A DNA stretch of 64,000 nucleotides from Clostridia bacterium (GCA_017429505.1 JAFROW010000001.1:48466-112465); one strand, 5' to 3'. Positions 1-9,208 are shown, counted from the stretch's first letter. Notes: generated by a model from the sequence alone, not told the origin. A program made the numbers and translations.

Positions 1-945
1 TTCATGTACATTAATTTTTTTATTTAAGTAATACATTGGCAAAAGTAAAATTATAAAAGTGCTTGAAAATACTAAACATGATTTTTGTGTAAAACTATAG
101 ATGTAATTATTAAATACTACATTTGTAAACATTCTTATTTTTTCTTCATCAATCTCTATTAAAGAAATGTCTGTACTCATAGTTCCTTTTAACTGCATAA
201 TTGATGGCAAAATAACTATCATTCCTATTCCAAAAGAAATGCCTATTGCAAGCAAAAATTTAAATAAAACTTTGCCAAAATCAACTAATACAGATTTTTT
301 CTGTGTTATGAAATATCTTGGTAAAAAATAAATCCCTGCAAAAAAAGCCACAATATACCCTATATAATAATTGGTTAATATTGCATAAGATAAGCTTAAT
401 ACAATTGGCAATATTTTTCCATTTTCTAAAAACTTATCCACAAAAAGTAGAATTATTGGTAACATATATACACAATCTAACCACATTATGTGGAAACTAT
501 AGCATATTACATAAGATGAAAATGCATAAATTAGTCCAAATATAATTGTTTCATTTGATTTATAATTGTATGATTTTTCTAAAAAAAACATCATAAAATT
601 CGCTATAAGTATTATTTTTATTGCAATAAGTATCTCAACAAAAATATCCATATTGCTTGTATTAAAAAACACTACAAGTATATTTAGTGGGCTCATTAAG
701 TAATATGCAAAAGTTGTATAGAAGTTGTTCGCAAGTCCTAAATTCCAACTAATCGCAATACTTTTGCCATGTAGTATTACTTCTCTTAAATAGCAAAAAA
801 AGTTAATATATTGATTGTATAGGTCACTTTTTAAAATAGAATATTTTCCAAATGGATAAATCTCCATCATTTTTAAATAAATTAAATATATTATTATGCA
901 TAAAAAAGAGGCTATAATATATTTATTTTTTATTAATCTTTTCAT
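1..945 (-). CDS. YfhO family polytopic membrane protein (N-terminal part, runs off the window)
   Basis: An open frame starts at the ATG at 943-945 and stays open to base 1, giving at least 315 residues without a stop. The N-terminus has one membrane helix, then a PFGKYSILKSD segment, NQYINF, SWNLGLANNF and YYLMSPLNIL. These are the conserved first-loop signatures of the YfhO family (PF09586), known as large membrane proteins implicated in glycosylating lipoteichoic acid or other wall polymers. Several further hydrophobic helices follow. The C-terminal half lies outside the window. No clear Shine-Dalgarno precedes the ATG; instead the start codon sits in a long inverted repeat. The family call comes from motif pattern only. 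It is separated from the polysaccharide block by the 1100-1243 miniprotein. Confidence 0.8.
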   Translation of the reverse strand, partial: MKRLIKNKYIIASFLCIIIYLIYLKMMEIYPFGKYSILKSDLYNQYINFFCYLREVILHGKSIAISWNLGLANNFYTTFAYYLMSPLNILVVFFNTSNMDIFVEILIAIKIILIANFMMFFLEKSYNYKSNETIIFGLIYAFSSYVICYSFHIMWLDCVYMLPIILLFVDKFLENGKILPIVLSLSYAILTNYYIGYIVAFFAGIYFLPRYFITQKKSVLVDFGKVLFKFLLAIGISFGIGMIVILPSIMQLKGTMSTDISLIEIDEEKIRMFTNVVFNNYIYSFTQKSCLVFSSTFIILLLPMYYLNKKINVHE

Positions 946-960
946 AAATATATTATAGCC
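910..960 (-). repeat. 17-bp perfect inverted repeat covering the YfhO start codon
   Basis: Bases 910-926 and 944-960 are exact reverse complements (GGCTATAATATATTTAT in the mRNA sense), with a 17-nt loop. In the minus-strand transcript the 5' arm ends inside the ATG of the YfhO gene and the 3' arm lies in codons 7-12, so the initiation region would be paired. It could be a translational control hairpin or an insertion scar. Confidence 0.6.
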
Positions 961-1099
961 AAATTTTTACATTAAATTACTATAAATCATCAATTTTAAT
1001 TCTTTAATTTTTTTACTTATTTGACAGCTTTCGACAGACTTTTCAAAAATTATATGCTAGAATAGTATTTACACTCACTTCAAAAGGAGGTGAATACCA

Positions 1100-1243
1100 A
1101 TGCATAAAAAGACAAACGACAAAAAATCAAAAGAAAAAAGCCATATCACAATTCCTAAAGTACTACATAAATTAATAGACATTTTTAAATTACTTTATGA
1201 ACTTTGTGTATGGATTAAAGCTATTATAAAGTTATTCTTTTAA
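1100..1243 (+). CDS. 47-aa basic/amphipathic miniprotein, function unknown
   Basis: An ideal ribosome site AAAGGAGGTG lies 7 bases before the ATG at 1100. The frame encodes 47 residues: a Lys-rich N-terminal 20 residues (HKKTNDKKSKEKSH), then a hydrophobic/amphipathic helix-like half rich in Leu, Ile and Phe ending IIKLFF. A strong intrinsic terminator follows 15 bases after the stop, so it is a free-standing unit. The gene is on the plus strand in a minus-strand neighbourhood. I do not recognise a family. The composition would fit a membrane-associated peptide, a type I toxin-like peptide or a small bacteriocin, but there is no direct evidence for any of these. Confidence 0.6.
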   Translation: MHKKTNDKKSKEKSHITIPKVLHKLIDIFKLLYELCVWIKAIIKLFF

Positions 1244-1257
1244 TAGCTTTAAGATTT

Positions 1258-1292
1258 AAAAGAGGTTGTGCTGCAACACAACCTCTTTTTTT
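1258..1292 (+). terminator. Intrinsic terminator after the 47-aa miniprotein
   Basis: The stem AGAGGTTGTG / CACAACCTCT has a 6-nt loop and is followed by a run of seven T. It lies directly downstream of the stop at 1243. Confidence 0.85.
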
Positions 1293-1508
1293 ACATTCAC
1301 TTCGAAAGAATACAATGCACAAAAATCTTTCTATATATATTATACACTATTTTCAAAAAAATGCAATAAATTTTCAATTATTTTTTCAAAAAGATTTCTA
1401 CAAAATTCGACATTTTTCATCTTAATTGCTCCATAATTTAGCACCCATTTGTTTAACAACCATTTATTTGATAAAACATTTTTTCATAATTTTTTGCATT
1501 TAATTATT

Positions 1509-3086
1509 CTACATTCTCTCAAACAATGGTTCAATATTGTCAAGAACTATTTCATTTTCTAGTTTTATAGGCTCCCATGTGCAACTTTCTAATTTTAAAT
1601 AATCTCTAATTTTCTTTGCTGTACCTGGCATAAATGGTTCAATTACATTAGAAATATTTGCAATTAAATTAGCACATGTAAACATTGTATTATTGAATTC
1701 ACCTATATCTTCTTTAGCCTGTACCCATGGCTTTCTTTCATCATAATATTTATTTGCGAAATCTAGTAGCTCTATAATTTTTAAAGTTGCATTTCTAAAC
1801 TCTATTTTTTCCATAAATTCTGCAATTTCGTTATATTTGTTTTCTATTTCTTTTTGCACTTCTTCATCAATCTTTGCTACTGGAATATTTGCCAATCCTT
1901 TAAATTTAAGAGTTCTATTAATAAAATTACCAAGTTTATTTGTAATTTCATTATGAGTCATAATATACTCTTCTTCTGTAAAGTTTGCATCTCTTGTTTC
2001 TGGACCATTTCTTAATAAATGAAATCTTAATGTATCGACATTGTATCTGTCTAATGCTTCTAAAATTGTTAATCCAATTCCCTTACTCTTCGAAAATTTT
2101 TGCTCATTAAAATTCAAATATTCTGCAGATACAATTCTATCAGGGCATTTTATTCCTTCTTCTAAACCTATTAATAATCCTGGCAAAATAAGAGTGTGGA
2201 ATGTTATATTATCTTTAGCATGAACCATATACATTCTGTTGTTATCTTTTTCTGTCCACCAATCTTTCCAATCAGCTCCTCTTTCTTCACAAACTTGCAT
2301 TGTGTCTGTAAGATAACCTAAAACTGCATCTATCCATACATACATTCTTTTATCTTCAAAACCCTCAACAGGTATTTCTATTCCCCAATCTAAATTTCTT
2401 GTAACAGCTCTATCTCTTAGCCCTTCTTTTAAATACTTATTTGTTTCGTTTATAGCATTTTTTCTCCAATTAACATTGTTTTTCTCAACATATTGTTCTA
2501 TTCTTGGTTGCAACTTTGAAAGAGCTATATATAAATTTTTATTTTTCTTTGTTGTAACTTTTGATCCACAATCTGCACAAACTGCATTTACTAAATCCTC
2601 TTTAGTTGGAACATATCCACAATCACATTGATCCCCTTTTGTTTCGTTTCCACAATTTGGGCAAATTAGTTTTAACTCTCTATCAGCAACAAATTTATTG
2701 CAACTCTCACAAAAGATATCATCATCTTCTTTTTCATAAATATATCCATTATCATATAGTTTTCTGAAAATTTCTTTTACTTTTTCTTTATGATAATCAC
2801 TTTCTGTTTTGCTATATAAATCATAAGAAAATCCCATTTTATTAAAAACTTCTGTGAATTCTTTATGATATTTTTCTGCTATTTCTTTTGGTGAAATATT
2901 CTCTTTTTTGGCTCTTTCTGTAATAGGTGTTCCATGGCAATCTGTACCTGAAACATATATTACATCATCACCTATTTGTCTATGAAATCTTGCTAATACA
3001 TCTCCTGAAATTAATCCCGCTAAATGACCTAAATGTAAAGAGCTATTTGCATAAGGCCATGCTCCTCCTATTAAAACTTTTTTCAT
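1509..3086 (-). CDS. metG: Methionine--tRNA ligase
   Basis: Class I aminoacyl-tRNA synthetase charging tRNA-Met in the cytoplasm. The HIGH-type motif is HLGH at residues 18-21 and the KMSKS-type loop is KFSKS at 330-334. A Zn-knuckle insertion carries Cys pairs at about 126/129, 142/145, 154/156 and 170/173, the arrangement of MetRS with two zinc knuckles. At 525 residues it ends with the anticodon-binding helical domain and lacks the C-terminal tRNA-binding (Trbp111-like) domain of the longer Bacillus enzyme. The ATG at 3086 is preceded by GAAGGGAATG. It starts 27 bases after the polyprenyl-phosphate glycosyltransferase stop and so probably ends the polysaccharide operon. Confidence 0.97.
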   Translation of the reverse strand: MKKVLIGGAWPYANSSLHLGHLAGLISGDVLARFHRQIGDDVIYVSGTDCHGTPITERAKKENISPKEIAEKYHKEFTEVFNKMGFSYDLYSKTESDYHKEKVKEIFRKLYDNGYIYEKEDDDIFCESCNKFVADRELKLICPNCGNETKGDQCDCGYVPTKEDLVNAVCADCGSKVTTKKNKNLYIALSKLQPRIEQYVEKNNVNWRKNAINETNKYLKEGLRDRAVTRNLDWGIEIPVEGFEDKRMYVWIDAVLGYLTDTMQVCEERGADWKDWWTEKDNNRMYMVHAKDNITFHTLILPGLLIGLEEGIKCPDRIVSAEYLNFNEQKFSKSKGIGLTILEALDRYNVDTLRFHLLRNGPETRDANFTEEEYIMTHNEITNKLGNFINRTLKFKGLANIPVAKIDEEVQKEIENKYNEIAEFMEKIEFRNATLKIIELLDFANKYYDERKPWVQAKEDIGEFNNTMFTCANLIANISNVIEPFMPGTAKKIRDYLKLESCTWEPIKLENEIVLDNIEPLFERM

Positions 3087-3113
3087 TTTACTATCATTCC
3101 CTTCTTTTCCAAC

Positions 3114-4058
3114 TTACTCATTCATTTCCTTCTCCCCATTATATTCATTAACAAGATACAATGGTCTATGTTTTGTTTCATTAAAAATTCTACCTAAATA
3201 TTCTCCAACAATCCCAAATAATAAAATTTGTACACCCGAGAAAAACAAAATAAGTATAATAATTGCTTGAAATGCTTGCATCATAGTACTTGTAATTATA
3301 CATTTAGCTATTACATATGCAAAATATGCAAAAAGCATCATAAATGTTGGAATAGCAACCCATGTCGCAATTCGAAGTGGCGAAGTTGTAAAAGAAGTAA
3401 TTCCATCTATTGCCAAATCTATAAGCTTCATATAGTTCCATTTTGTCTTTCCTGCAATTCTTGCATCTCTATCATACAAAACTTCTTTCTTTTTATACCC
3501 TATCCAACTAAACATACTTTTCGTGTTTCTCTGAGATTCTCTAAGTTTTTTAAGTGCATTCACACATCTTCTATCTAAAAGTCTGAAATCTCCTGTGTCT
3601 CTTTGTATTTCGACATTTGTCATTTTTTGTAAAACTTTATAATACATTTTTGATGTAAATTTTTTTAAGAAGGTTTCACCATCTCTTGAACGACGCCTTG
3701 CATAGACATCATCATATCCTTCTTCCCAATACTTTATAAGCTCGGGAATTAATTCTGGTGGATCTTGCAAATCTGCATCAATAAAAATCACACAATCTCC
3801 TGTTGCATAATCAAGCCCTGCCATCATCGCAATTTCTTTTCCAAAATTTCTTGAAAAATCCACATAGCAATATCTTGAATCTTTTGCTCTGTATTCTTTT
3901 ATTAACTCTATGGTTTTGTCTTTGCTTCCATCATTTACAAAGAGTATTTCAAATTGATATTTACTTAATTCATCCATTAATTTATTTAATCTTTCATATA
4001 AATATGGCAATGACTCTTCTTCGTTATATGCTGGCACTATAATACTTATTTTTTTCAT
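3114..4058 (-). CDS. Polyprenyl-phosphate glycosyltransferase (GT2, DPM1/GtrB type)
   Basis: This 314-residue enzyme should transfer a sugar from a nucleotide donor to undecaprenyl phosphate at the inner membrane face. Visible GT2 signatures are the SIIVPAYNEEESL start, FVNDGSKD, and FIDADLQDPPELI with the DAD and DLQDPPE motifs. The C-terminal 90 residues hold two hydrophobic helices, as in GtrB, CsbB and YkcC. A Shine-Dalgarno GAAAGGA lies before the ATG. It follows a GtrII-like protein by 48 bases; in GtrB/GtrII systems the lipid-linked sugar made here is used by the polytopic partner to decorate a wall polymer. The sugar cannot be told from sequence. Confidence 0.92.
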   Translation of the reverse strand: MKKISIIVPAYNEEESLPYLYERLNKLMDELSKYQFEILFVNDGSKDKTIELIKEYRAKDSRYCYVDFSRNFGKEIAMMAGLDYATGDCVIFIDADLQDPPELIPELIKYWEEGYDDVYARRRSRDGETFLKKFTSKMYYKVLQKMTNVEIQRDTGDFRLLDRRCVNALKKLRESQRNTKSMFSWIGYKKKEVLYDRDARIAGKTKWNYMKLIDLAIDGITSFTTSPLRIATWVAIPTFMMLFAYFAYVIAKCIITSTMMQAFQAIIILILFFSGVQILLFGIVGEYLGRIFNETKHRPLYLVNEYNGEKEMNE

Positions 4059-4106
4059 ATTTGCAAATCCTTTCTTTTAATACTTATATATTTAATTAAA
4101 CTATAT

Positions 4107-5720
4107 TTAATAATTGCATAAATGTAATTTATTATTTTCAAATACTATTTGCTCTTCATCAAATTCATCCCAATTTTTATTCTTAAATACTTTTTCCATA
4201 TTCTCATCTTTTTTTACTAACTTTATATCTCTTTTTAAATAATATTTTAAAATCTCAACTGTACTCCAATCACTCGAATAACTTTTAACATTCATATCAG
4301 ATGTTGCAAAAATTCCGTTATACGTATAATTGGGCTTTTCATCTTCATACCACGAAAGCTCAGTTATAGTGTTCCCTGTTGTTTCTTCATATGCTTTAAT
4401 CTGTTCAGCGATTTGCATTGTAATTTTTTGATCATTCTTATTTAGCAAATATCTATCTTTTTCAATCTTAATAAATTTTTGTGCTTGAAAAGTAAGTAGC
4501 ATCACACTAAAAAAGATAATTGCATATTTTGATATTCCTTCTAATTCATAATTCATTGCTAAATATAAAGTTAAAACTCCATACATAGAAGCAAACGAAT
4601 ATGTTGACCTAGGTCCAAACCAAATTGAATTTGTCGGTTGCAAAATTTGTGGAGCAATCGCAATAAATGTAATTCCAATTAAAATATATACAAACTTTAG
4701 TATTAAACAGAACTTTTTCTCTTCATTCCATATTTTACTACAAAAAACCGCAAAAGTAAAGAGAATAAGCAAAATAAATGTATATTTTGGAAATATTCCA
4801 TACATTGTTTTAAATATGTTGCTAGTATTTAGCCAAATTTTTTCTAGTGAATCAAAAATTGCAATTTGTCCATTTATTCTGCTTTCTTTAAATTTTATTT
4901 TTACAAATAAAAAATTAATTAGTGCCGGAATTGCATAAATAAATCCAGCTATAACATTGTTTGCAATAAACTCTTTTATTGCATAGGAAAAATCGCTAGT
5001 TTTTTCCGAAGCAACAAAGTTAAGTTTCTTTGATTCGTGCGGTTGCGAAGCAACCTGCACATGTGGCGAAGCCACTTTTCTTATATTTTTTGAATATTTT
5101 AAAATAAAAACTAAAGCAACAGACAAAAAAATTCCTACAACACCTTGATACAGGCAATTTGCTATAAACATTAAAATTAAACTATAAAGTAAAAATCTCT
5201 TTGACCCTATATTTTTTGGCAACATTTTTTTTATTTTTTTAGTTTTTTCACCATTTACTAAACTTTTACTATTTTCAAAATATTTTTGCAAATTCATCAA
5301 AGCCAATACACAGGCTAAAATTCCAAGCCACATAAAACCTTTTTCTATAAACAAAAAAAGCTCTATAGAAAATGGATTTATAATAATGAGTGTTGGAATT
5401 ATTATTTTTAACATTTTGCTCTGTACATCTCTTTCTATTGTTTTGTATAAAACATATTGACTCAAGACGGCACAAAATATTGCTAAAACATATGAAATCA
5501 GATACATAGCATGTTCTGAGATATTTATTATCTTAAAAAATTTTAAAACTGTTCCTGTAATAAACCTTCCAGACATAGCATATTGTATATATACCGCTTC
5601 TTTATCAAAATTAAATACTGCATAAGTATCTGTGGCATATTCTAATTTTATAAGCATTCCAAAAAAAGCAATAGTTATAAACAAATATAATATAAACACT
5701 TTATTTTTCAATATTCTCAC
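4107..5720 (-). CDS. Polytopic membrane glycosyltransferase, GtrII-like
   Basis: A 537-residue protein with about ten hydrophobic helices and a short hydrophilic C-terminal domain. The overall form and the adjacent GtrB-type gene suggest the glucosyl transferase GtrII family (PF14264), which moves a lipid-linked sugar onto a surface polymer outside the membrane. That assignment is an inference. The GTG at 5720 overlaps its own purine stretch (AAGGAAGGTGAG), so the TTG three codons later at 5711 is an equally good start. A hydrophilic stretch near residues 216-235 is encoded by two back-to-back GAA-loop hairpins and looks like an in-frame insertion in a cytoplasmic loop. Confidence 0.7.
   Translation of the reverse strand: MRILKNKVFILYLFITIAFFGMLIKLEYATDTYAVFNFDKEAVYIQYAMSGRFITGTVLKFFKIINISEHAMYLISYVLAIFCAVLSQYVLYKTIERDVQSKMLKIIIPTLIIINPFSIELFLFIEKGFMWLGILACVLALMNLQKYFENSKSLVNGEKTKKIKKMLPKNIGSKRFLLYSLILMFIANCLYQGVVGIFLSVALVFILKYSKNIRKVASPHVQVASQPHESKKLNFVASEKTSDFSYAIKEFIANNVIAGFIYAIPALINFLFVKIKFKESRINGQIAIFDSLEKIWLNTSNIFKTMYGIFPKYTFILLILFTFAVFCSKIWNEEKKFCLILKFVYILIGITFIAIAPQILQPTNSIWFGPRSTYSFASMYGVLTLYLAMNYELEGISKYAIIFFSVMLLTFQAQKFIKIEKDRYLLNKNDQKITMQIAEQIKAYEETTGNTITELSWYEDEKPNYTYNGIFATSDMNVKSYSSDWSTVEILKYYLKRDIKLVKKDENMEKVFKNKNWDEFDEEQIVFENNKLHLCNY
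5041..5075. repeat. Two tandem GAA-loop hairpins inside a coding sequence
   Basis: GGTTGC-GAA-GCAACC (5041-5055) and GTGGC-GAA-GCCAC (5063-5075) are perfect small palindromes separated by 7 bases. They lie within the GtrII-like gene and encode a Gln/His/Ser-rich hydrophilic patch between two membrane helices. The higher GC and perfect palindromes contrast with the surrounding AT-rich sequence. Confidence 0.6.
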
Positions 5721-5729
5721 CTTCCTTTA

Positions 5730-5764
5730 GAGTTAATTTTGGGACGGAGAAAAAATTCACTCTC
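5730..5764. repeat. GGGACGGAG repeat, copy 1
   Basis: GGGACGGAG at 5741-5749 sits in the loop of an inverted repeat formed by AGAGTTAATTTT and AAAATTCACTCT. It lies between the Wzm gene and the GtrII-like gene. The same core and flanks occur near 8779, 10143 and 32632-32709. Confidence 0.65.
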
Positions 5765-5765
5765 T

Positions 5766-6539
5766 TTACAATTGCTCTGCAAATCCTTTCTGCAACTTAT
5801 TAAAAATTTTGTATCCTATAATACAAGCTAAAATTCCTATAATAATCAAAATAACTAATGGTCTAATTTCCACCGATTTTTGATAATAAAAAATATCTCT
5901 ATATGCATTTATTATATAAGTCATTGGATTGTATTTTAAAATCCATTGATACTCTACAGGAATAGTATCTTGTGAATATACAATTGGTGCTGCATAAAAT
6001 AAAAGTTGTAAAATAATACCAATAAAATGTTGCAAATCCCTAAAATACACGCAAATGCTTGAAATGACAAAAGAAATCGTCAAAATTATTAAGTATTGTG
6101 CAACTAGAATAATCGGATAAAATAAAATATATTTTGAAAGCCCTATTCCCCCAACAATTACAAACCCTAAAATTATCAATGTAGAAATAAGAAAATTAAT
6201 TGTTTCTGCAGTAACTACAGATATTGGCACAATTTCTCTTGGAAAATACACTTTTTTTATAATATTTCCGTTTTCTATCATAGTAAATGCCGACTTATTT
6301 ATAGCTATTGAAAAAAATGTCCAAGGAATAATTCCACAGCACAAAAATATTGCATAATTATCTTGTTTGTTTTTTAGTATTAAAGAAAAAATAATTGCAT
6401 AAACCATAATTTGGAGTAATGGGTTCAAAAAAGACCACACTACTCCTAAAAAAGAATTTTTGTATTTACTTCTAACTTCTTTTTTCACACTTGTTTTTAG
6501 CAATTCTCTATAATTATATAATTCTTTAAAGACATTCAT
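5766..6539 (-). CDS. ABC-2 type polysaccharide/teichoic acid export permease (Wzm/TagG family)
   Basis: A 257-residue inner-membrane protein with six predicted helices. The N-terminal amphipathic stretch YRELLKTSVKKEVRSKYKNSFLG and the following WSFLNPLLQ motif are typical of Wzm/TagG/RfbA permeases. It pairs with the ATPase at 9208-9969 to export a lipid-linked polymer before attachment to the cell surface. A Shine-Dalgarno AAGGAAGG precedes the ATG. The two transporter subunits are separated by a broken glycosyltransferase gene, an arrangement common in O-antigen-type loci. The substrate is unknown. Confidence 0.93.
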   Translation of the reverse strand: MNVFKELYNYRELLKTSVKKEVRSKYKNSFLGVVWSFLNPLLQIMVYAIIFSLILKNKQDNYAIFLCCGIIPWTFFSIAINKSAFTMIENGNIIKKVYFPREIVPISVVTAETINFLISTLIILGFVIVGGIGLSKYILFYPIILVAQYLIILTISFVISSICVYFRDLQHFIGIILQLLFYAAPIVYSQDTIPVEYQWILKYNPMTYIINAYRDIFYYQKSVEIRPLVILIIIGILACIIGYKIFNKLQKGFAEQL

Positions 6540-6675
6540 TTTTTATTCCTTCCTTGTAATTATAACAGCAAATTCTATATTCAATGAAATATAGAAATAT
6601 TATATTTTTATTGTATATAACCGCGTTTTAAATAAAATTTAACTCAGTCAAAATTGTAATTATTTTTTAACTTTT

Positions 6676-7341
6676 TTAAATTCCCAATAATCTTTTCGCA
6701 TCCTCATAAACTCCCATCTTTCTCAAAGCCACAACTACTGGATGTTTCAGTTTATATTCTAAAGTATGTTCATAAAATTGCCTCTTCTTCAAAGCTCTAC
6801 TTCTTGACGGCAATCTGTGAATATTTTTGCTATTAAATTCGTCACAAAGCCATTCATATTGCCTCTGGCAAGAAACAAAATATGAGGAAATTAGCTCTTT
6901 AATCAAACTCAAATTTTTGGCAAGTTGCTTACCATTTTCTATTTTTTCTTTATCAGGATTTTGTACTAATTCTATAAACTCTTTTTCCATATTTTTAATC
7001 ATAGAATCTATTGTAAATTGGCTCAAAATTCTCTTTCTGCAATTTGATTTATAAAACTTTAAATTATTAATAATTTTCTGCATAGCTACAAAATAATTTA
7101 AAACTTCTTGCTTAGAATAGTCAAAATTCCAAATCTCTTTCTCATTTTGAAGGCATGGAACAATTACTCCAACTTCGCCTGTTATTAACTCCTTTTGTCC
7201 TCCAACATCACTCGAAACAATTGGAACTCCCATAGCTAAAGATTCATAACTTGTAAGTGCAAGCCCTTCTTTTATTGATGTATTTATGCTTAAATCACTT
7301 ATTGCATATATCTTTTCTGTTTTTTTAATATTTCCGCGCAA
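6676..7341 (-). CDS. C-terminal part of a frameshifted GT4 glycosyltransferase
   Basis: This frame encodes the donor-binding half of a GT4 (GT-B) transferase: YAISDLSINTSIKEG, then ESLAMGVPIVSSDVGGQKELI, the family's EX7E-type region. A roughly 90-residue helical tail follows, ending HPVVVALRKMGVYEDA. The apparent TTG start overlaps the end of the 7325-9208 frame by 17 bases and has no ribosome site. Joining the frames by dropping one T near 7343-7345 gives a continuous ...YFILRGNIKKTEKIYAISDL... . I therefore see one gene with a single-base frameshift and not two genes. It may be a real pseudogene, a slippage site or a sequence error. Confidence 0.75.
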   Translation of the reverse strand: MRGNIKKTEKIYAISDLSINTSIKEGLALTSYESLAMGVPIVSSDVGGQKELITGEVGVIVPCLQNEKEIWNFDYSKQEVLNYFVAMQKIINNLKFYKSNCRKRILSQFTIDSMIKNMEKEFIELVQNPDKEKIENGKQLAKNLSLIKELISSYFVSCQRQYEWLCDEFNSKNIHRLPSRSRALKKRQFYEHTLEYKLKHPVVVALRKMGVYEDAKRLLGI

Positions 7342-9208
7342 ATATGAAATATTTTTCTAACCTATGTTGCTTAACTTTTCTTTTTAAGCCTTCTAGCATT
7401 GGTCCGTCTCCTGCTACAATAGCTACAAAGTCATCTCTTATTTCTGTCATTTTTTTTATAACTTCAAAAAATAAATATGGTCTTTTTTGGTCAGCAATCC
7501 TACAAATATACGAAATAATGATTTTATTTTTTAATTCTTCTCCATATTTAAATTTTTTTAGCAAATCTTCTTTATCAAATTTTTCAGGATTAAATTTTTT
7601 CTCATCAACTCCAATATATACCGTTTTTACTTCTTCAGGTTTTCTTTTGAAATGTTCAATAAAAACATTTCTGCTATTTTCATTACATGTAAAAGTTTTA
7701 TCAATTACATTTTGCATACTACTCGAATCTCTTGAAAATCCACCATTTCTTATATACCATTCTTCCATATGAACAAAATCACAAATTGGAATTTGAGGAT
7801 GTTTTGCTTTTAAATATGGCAAAATTTTGTATCCAAATTCACTATTTGAATTAAAAATCAAATTTATGTTATTTTTATTTATAATGTAATTTATAAAACT
7901 TGTCCAATTTTTCATTTCTAAAAAAGTAGTTAAATCGTAAACTGTTGCATATTTTTCAAATTGTCTTCTCCATTCATTTGAACTTGGCAAAGTGGTAACA
8001 ATTGTAAAAGAAAATTTTCTTTTATCAATTTTTTTTACAAGATTTAGATTAAATCTATCTGCTCCACCTGTAACCATCCAAGGAAGAATCATAAGTACAT
8101 TTATTTTTTTGTTTTTTGTTTTACGAGATATATTCGGATTACTATTTTTAGTCAATACTTGCATTTCCGAAATTCCTGGTTCATATACTAATGATATTCT
8201 TTGCTCATCTTCTATGTCTTCCCAATTATAGTCATATTTCGGAAACTGAATTCCATTTTTATAATACACTATATCTCTTTTTTCATCTTTAATTATTTTA
8301 AGAGCTCTTTTTCTATTACTATCATTTGAAGCTTTTAGCTCGCTTGTTCCAATTTTTTGTCTATAATATGTTAAAAGTGAACTCATTCTAACAGGGAATT
8401 TTCCTGCTTTTATAAGCTTCACCCACAAATACCAATCTTCATAAACTTTTTTCTCTTTTATTCCAAAACAACCTACTTCAAATAGATCTTTTTTTCTAAT
8501 ACAAGCAGAAACAAGCAAAATATTTTCTTTTAATTCCCACTCTACATCATACCATTTTCTCCACAAAAAATTTTTAGCACCAAAATTAACAGAATCTGTA
8601 TATGTCCAACTGGCTTTAGAGTGAGTCTCCAAAGTCCAAAAACAGCACTCCAAATATGTTTTATCATATAAATCATCTGCATCTAAAAAAACTATATATT
8701 TAGAACTTTTCGCTGAGTTTCTTATTCCTATATCTCTTGCCACAGCGGGGCCAAATGAATTTAGTGACTGTGAATTTTGGGACAGAGGATTTTTGCACTC
8801 ATCTATATATTTTTCATTTAATACTAATCCGTTTGTAGCTATCCCTATATTTATTATTTTAATTCTCTTATCTAATTTCTCAATTTCTTTTAATTTTTCT
8901 TTTCCTTCTTTAGTAGATCCGTCATCAACTATTATCCATTCAAAATTTGTAAATGTTTGATTAAAAACACTTCGAGCTGTTTCATCTATATAGTCTTGTC
9001 CATTATAGTAAGGTGTAACAATTGAAATTATTGGACTTGCACTTTTCTGATTTTTGTTCATTTCTTGATTGTCTTTTATTAAATAATTCTTTCGATCTTC
9101 ATCATTAAATTTATCTTTTATTTTACTTTCTGTTTTGCCTTCTATTTCATCTTGAATCTCTCCTATTTCCTCTTTACCTAAATTTAATATTATCCCTTTA
9201 TATCTCAT
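7325..9208 (-). CDS. GT2-GT4 bifunctional glycosyltransferase, N-terminal part (frameshifted)
   Basis: Residues 60-330 form a GT2 domain (ISIVTPYYNG, IVDDGSTKEG, FLDADDLYD). From about 370 a GT4 domain begins (INVLMILPWMVTGGADRFNLNL) and is cut at AGDGPMLEGLKRKVK...YFIFARKY. The rest of the GT4 domain is in the next frame (6676-7341), so the full protein would be about 845 residues. Inside the GT2 domain, the usual short step from the donor strand to the ARDIGIRN motif is extended by about 25 residues encoded by a GGGACAGAGG repeat copy. The ATG overlaps the Wzt stop codon by one base. Its likely role is assembly of the polymer exported by Wzm/Wzt. Confidence 0.8.
   Translation of the reverse strand: MRYKGIILNLGKEEIGEIQDEIEGKTESKIKDKFNDEDRKNYLIKDNQEMNKNQKSASPIISIVTPYYNGQDYIDETARSVFNQTFTNFEWIIVDDGSTKEGKEKLKEIEKLDKRIKIINIGIATNGLVLNEKYIDECKNPLSQNSQSLNSFGPAVARDIGIRNSAKSSKYIVFLDADDLYDKTYLECCFWTLETHSKASWTYTDSVNFGAKNFLWRKWYDVEWELKENILLVSACIRKKDLFEVGCFGIKEKKVYEDWYLWVKLIKAGKFPVRMSSLLTYYRQKIGTSELKASNDSNRKRALKIIKDEKRDIVYYKNGIQFPKYDYNWEDIEDEQRISLVYEPGISEMQVLTKNSNPNISRKTKNKKINVLMILPWMVTGGADRFNLNLVKKIDKRKFSFTIVTTLPSSNEWRRQFEKYATVYDLTTFLEMKNWTSFINYIINKNNINLIFNSNSEFGYKILPYLKAKHPQIPICDFVHMEEWYIRNGGFSRDSSSMQNVIDKTFTCNENSRNVFIEHFKRKPEEVKTVYIGVDEKKFNPEKFDKEDLLKKFKYGEELKNKIIISYICRIADQKRPYLFFEVIKKMTEIRDDFVAIVAGDGPMLEGLKRKVKQHRLEKYFIFARKY
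8764..8800. repeat. GGGACAGAGG repeat, copy 2, inside the GT2 domain
   Basis: TTTTGGGACAGAGGATTTTT at 8775-8794, flanked by GTGA and CACTCA, matches the intergenic copies near 5741 and 10143 apart from one G-to-A change in the core. It encodes the Ser/Gln/Asn-rich extra residues around PLSQNSQSLNSFGP and keeps the frame open. Confidence 0.6.

Noticed and set aside
1021-1063. TTGACA with TAGAAT as promoter of the 47-aa gene
   Set aside because: The spacing is about 31 bases; TCGACA as an alternative gives 21. No good pair was found.
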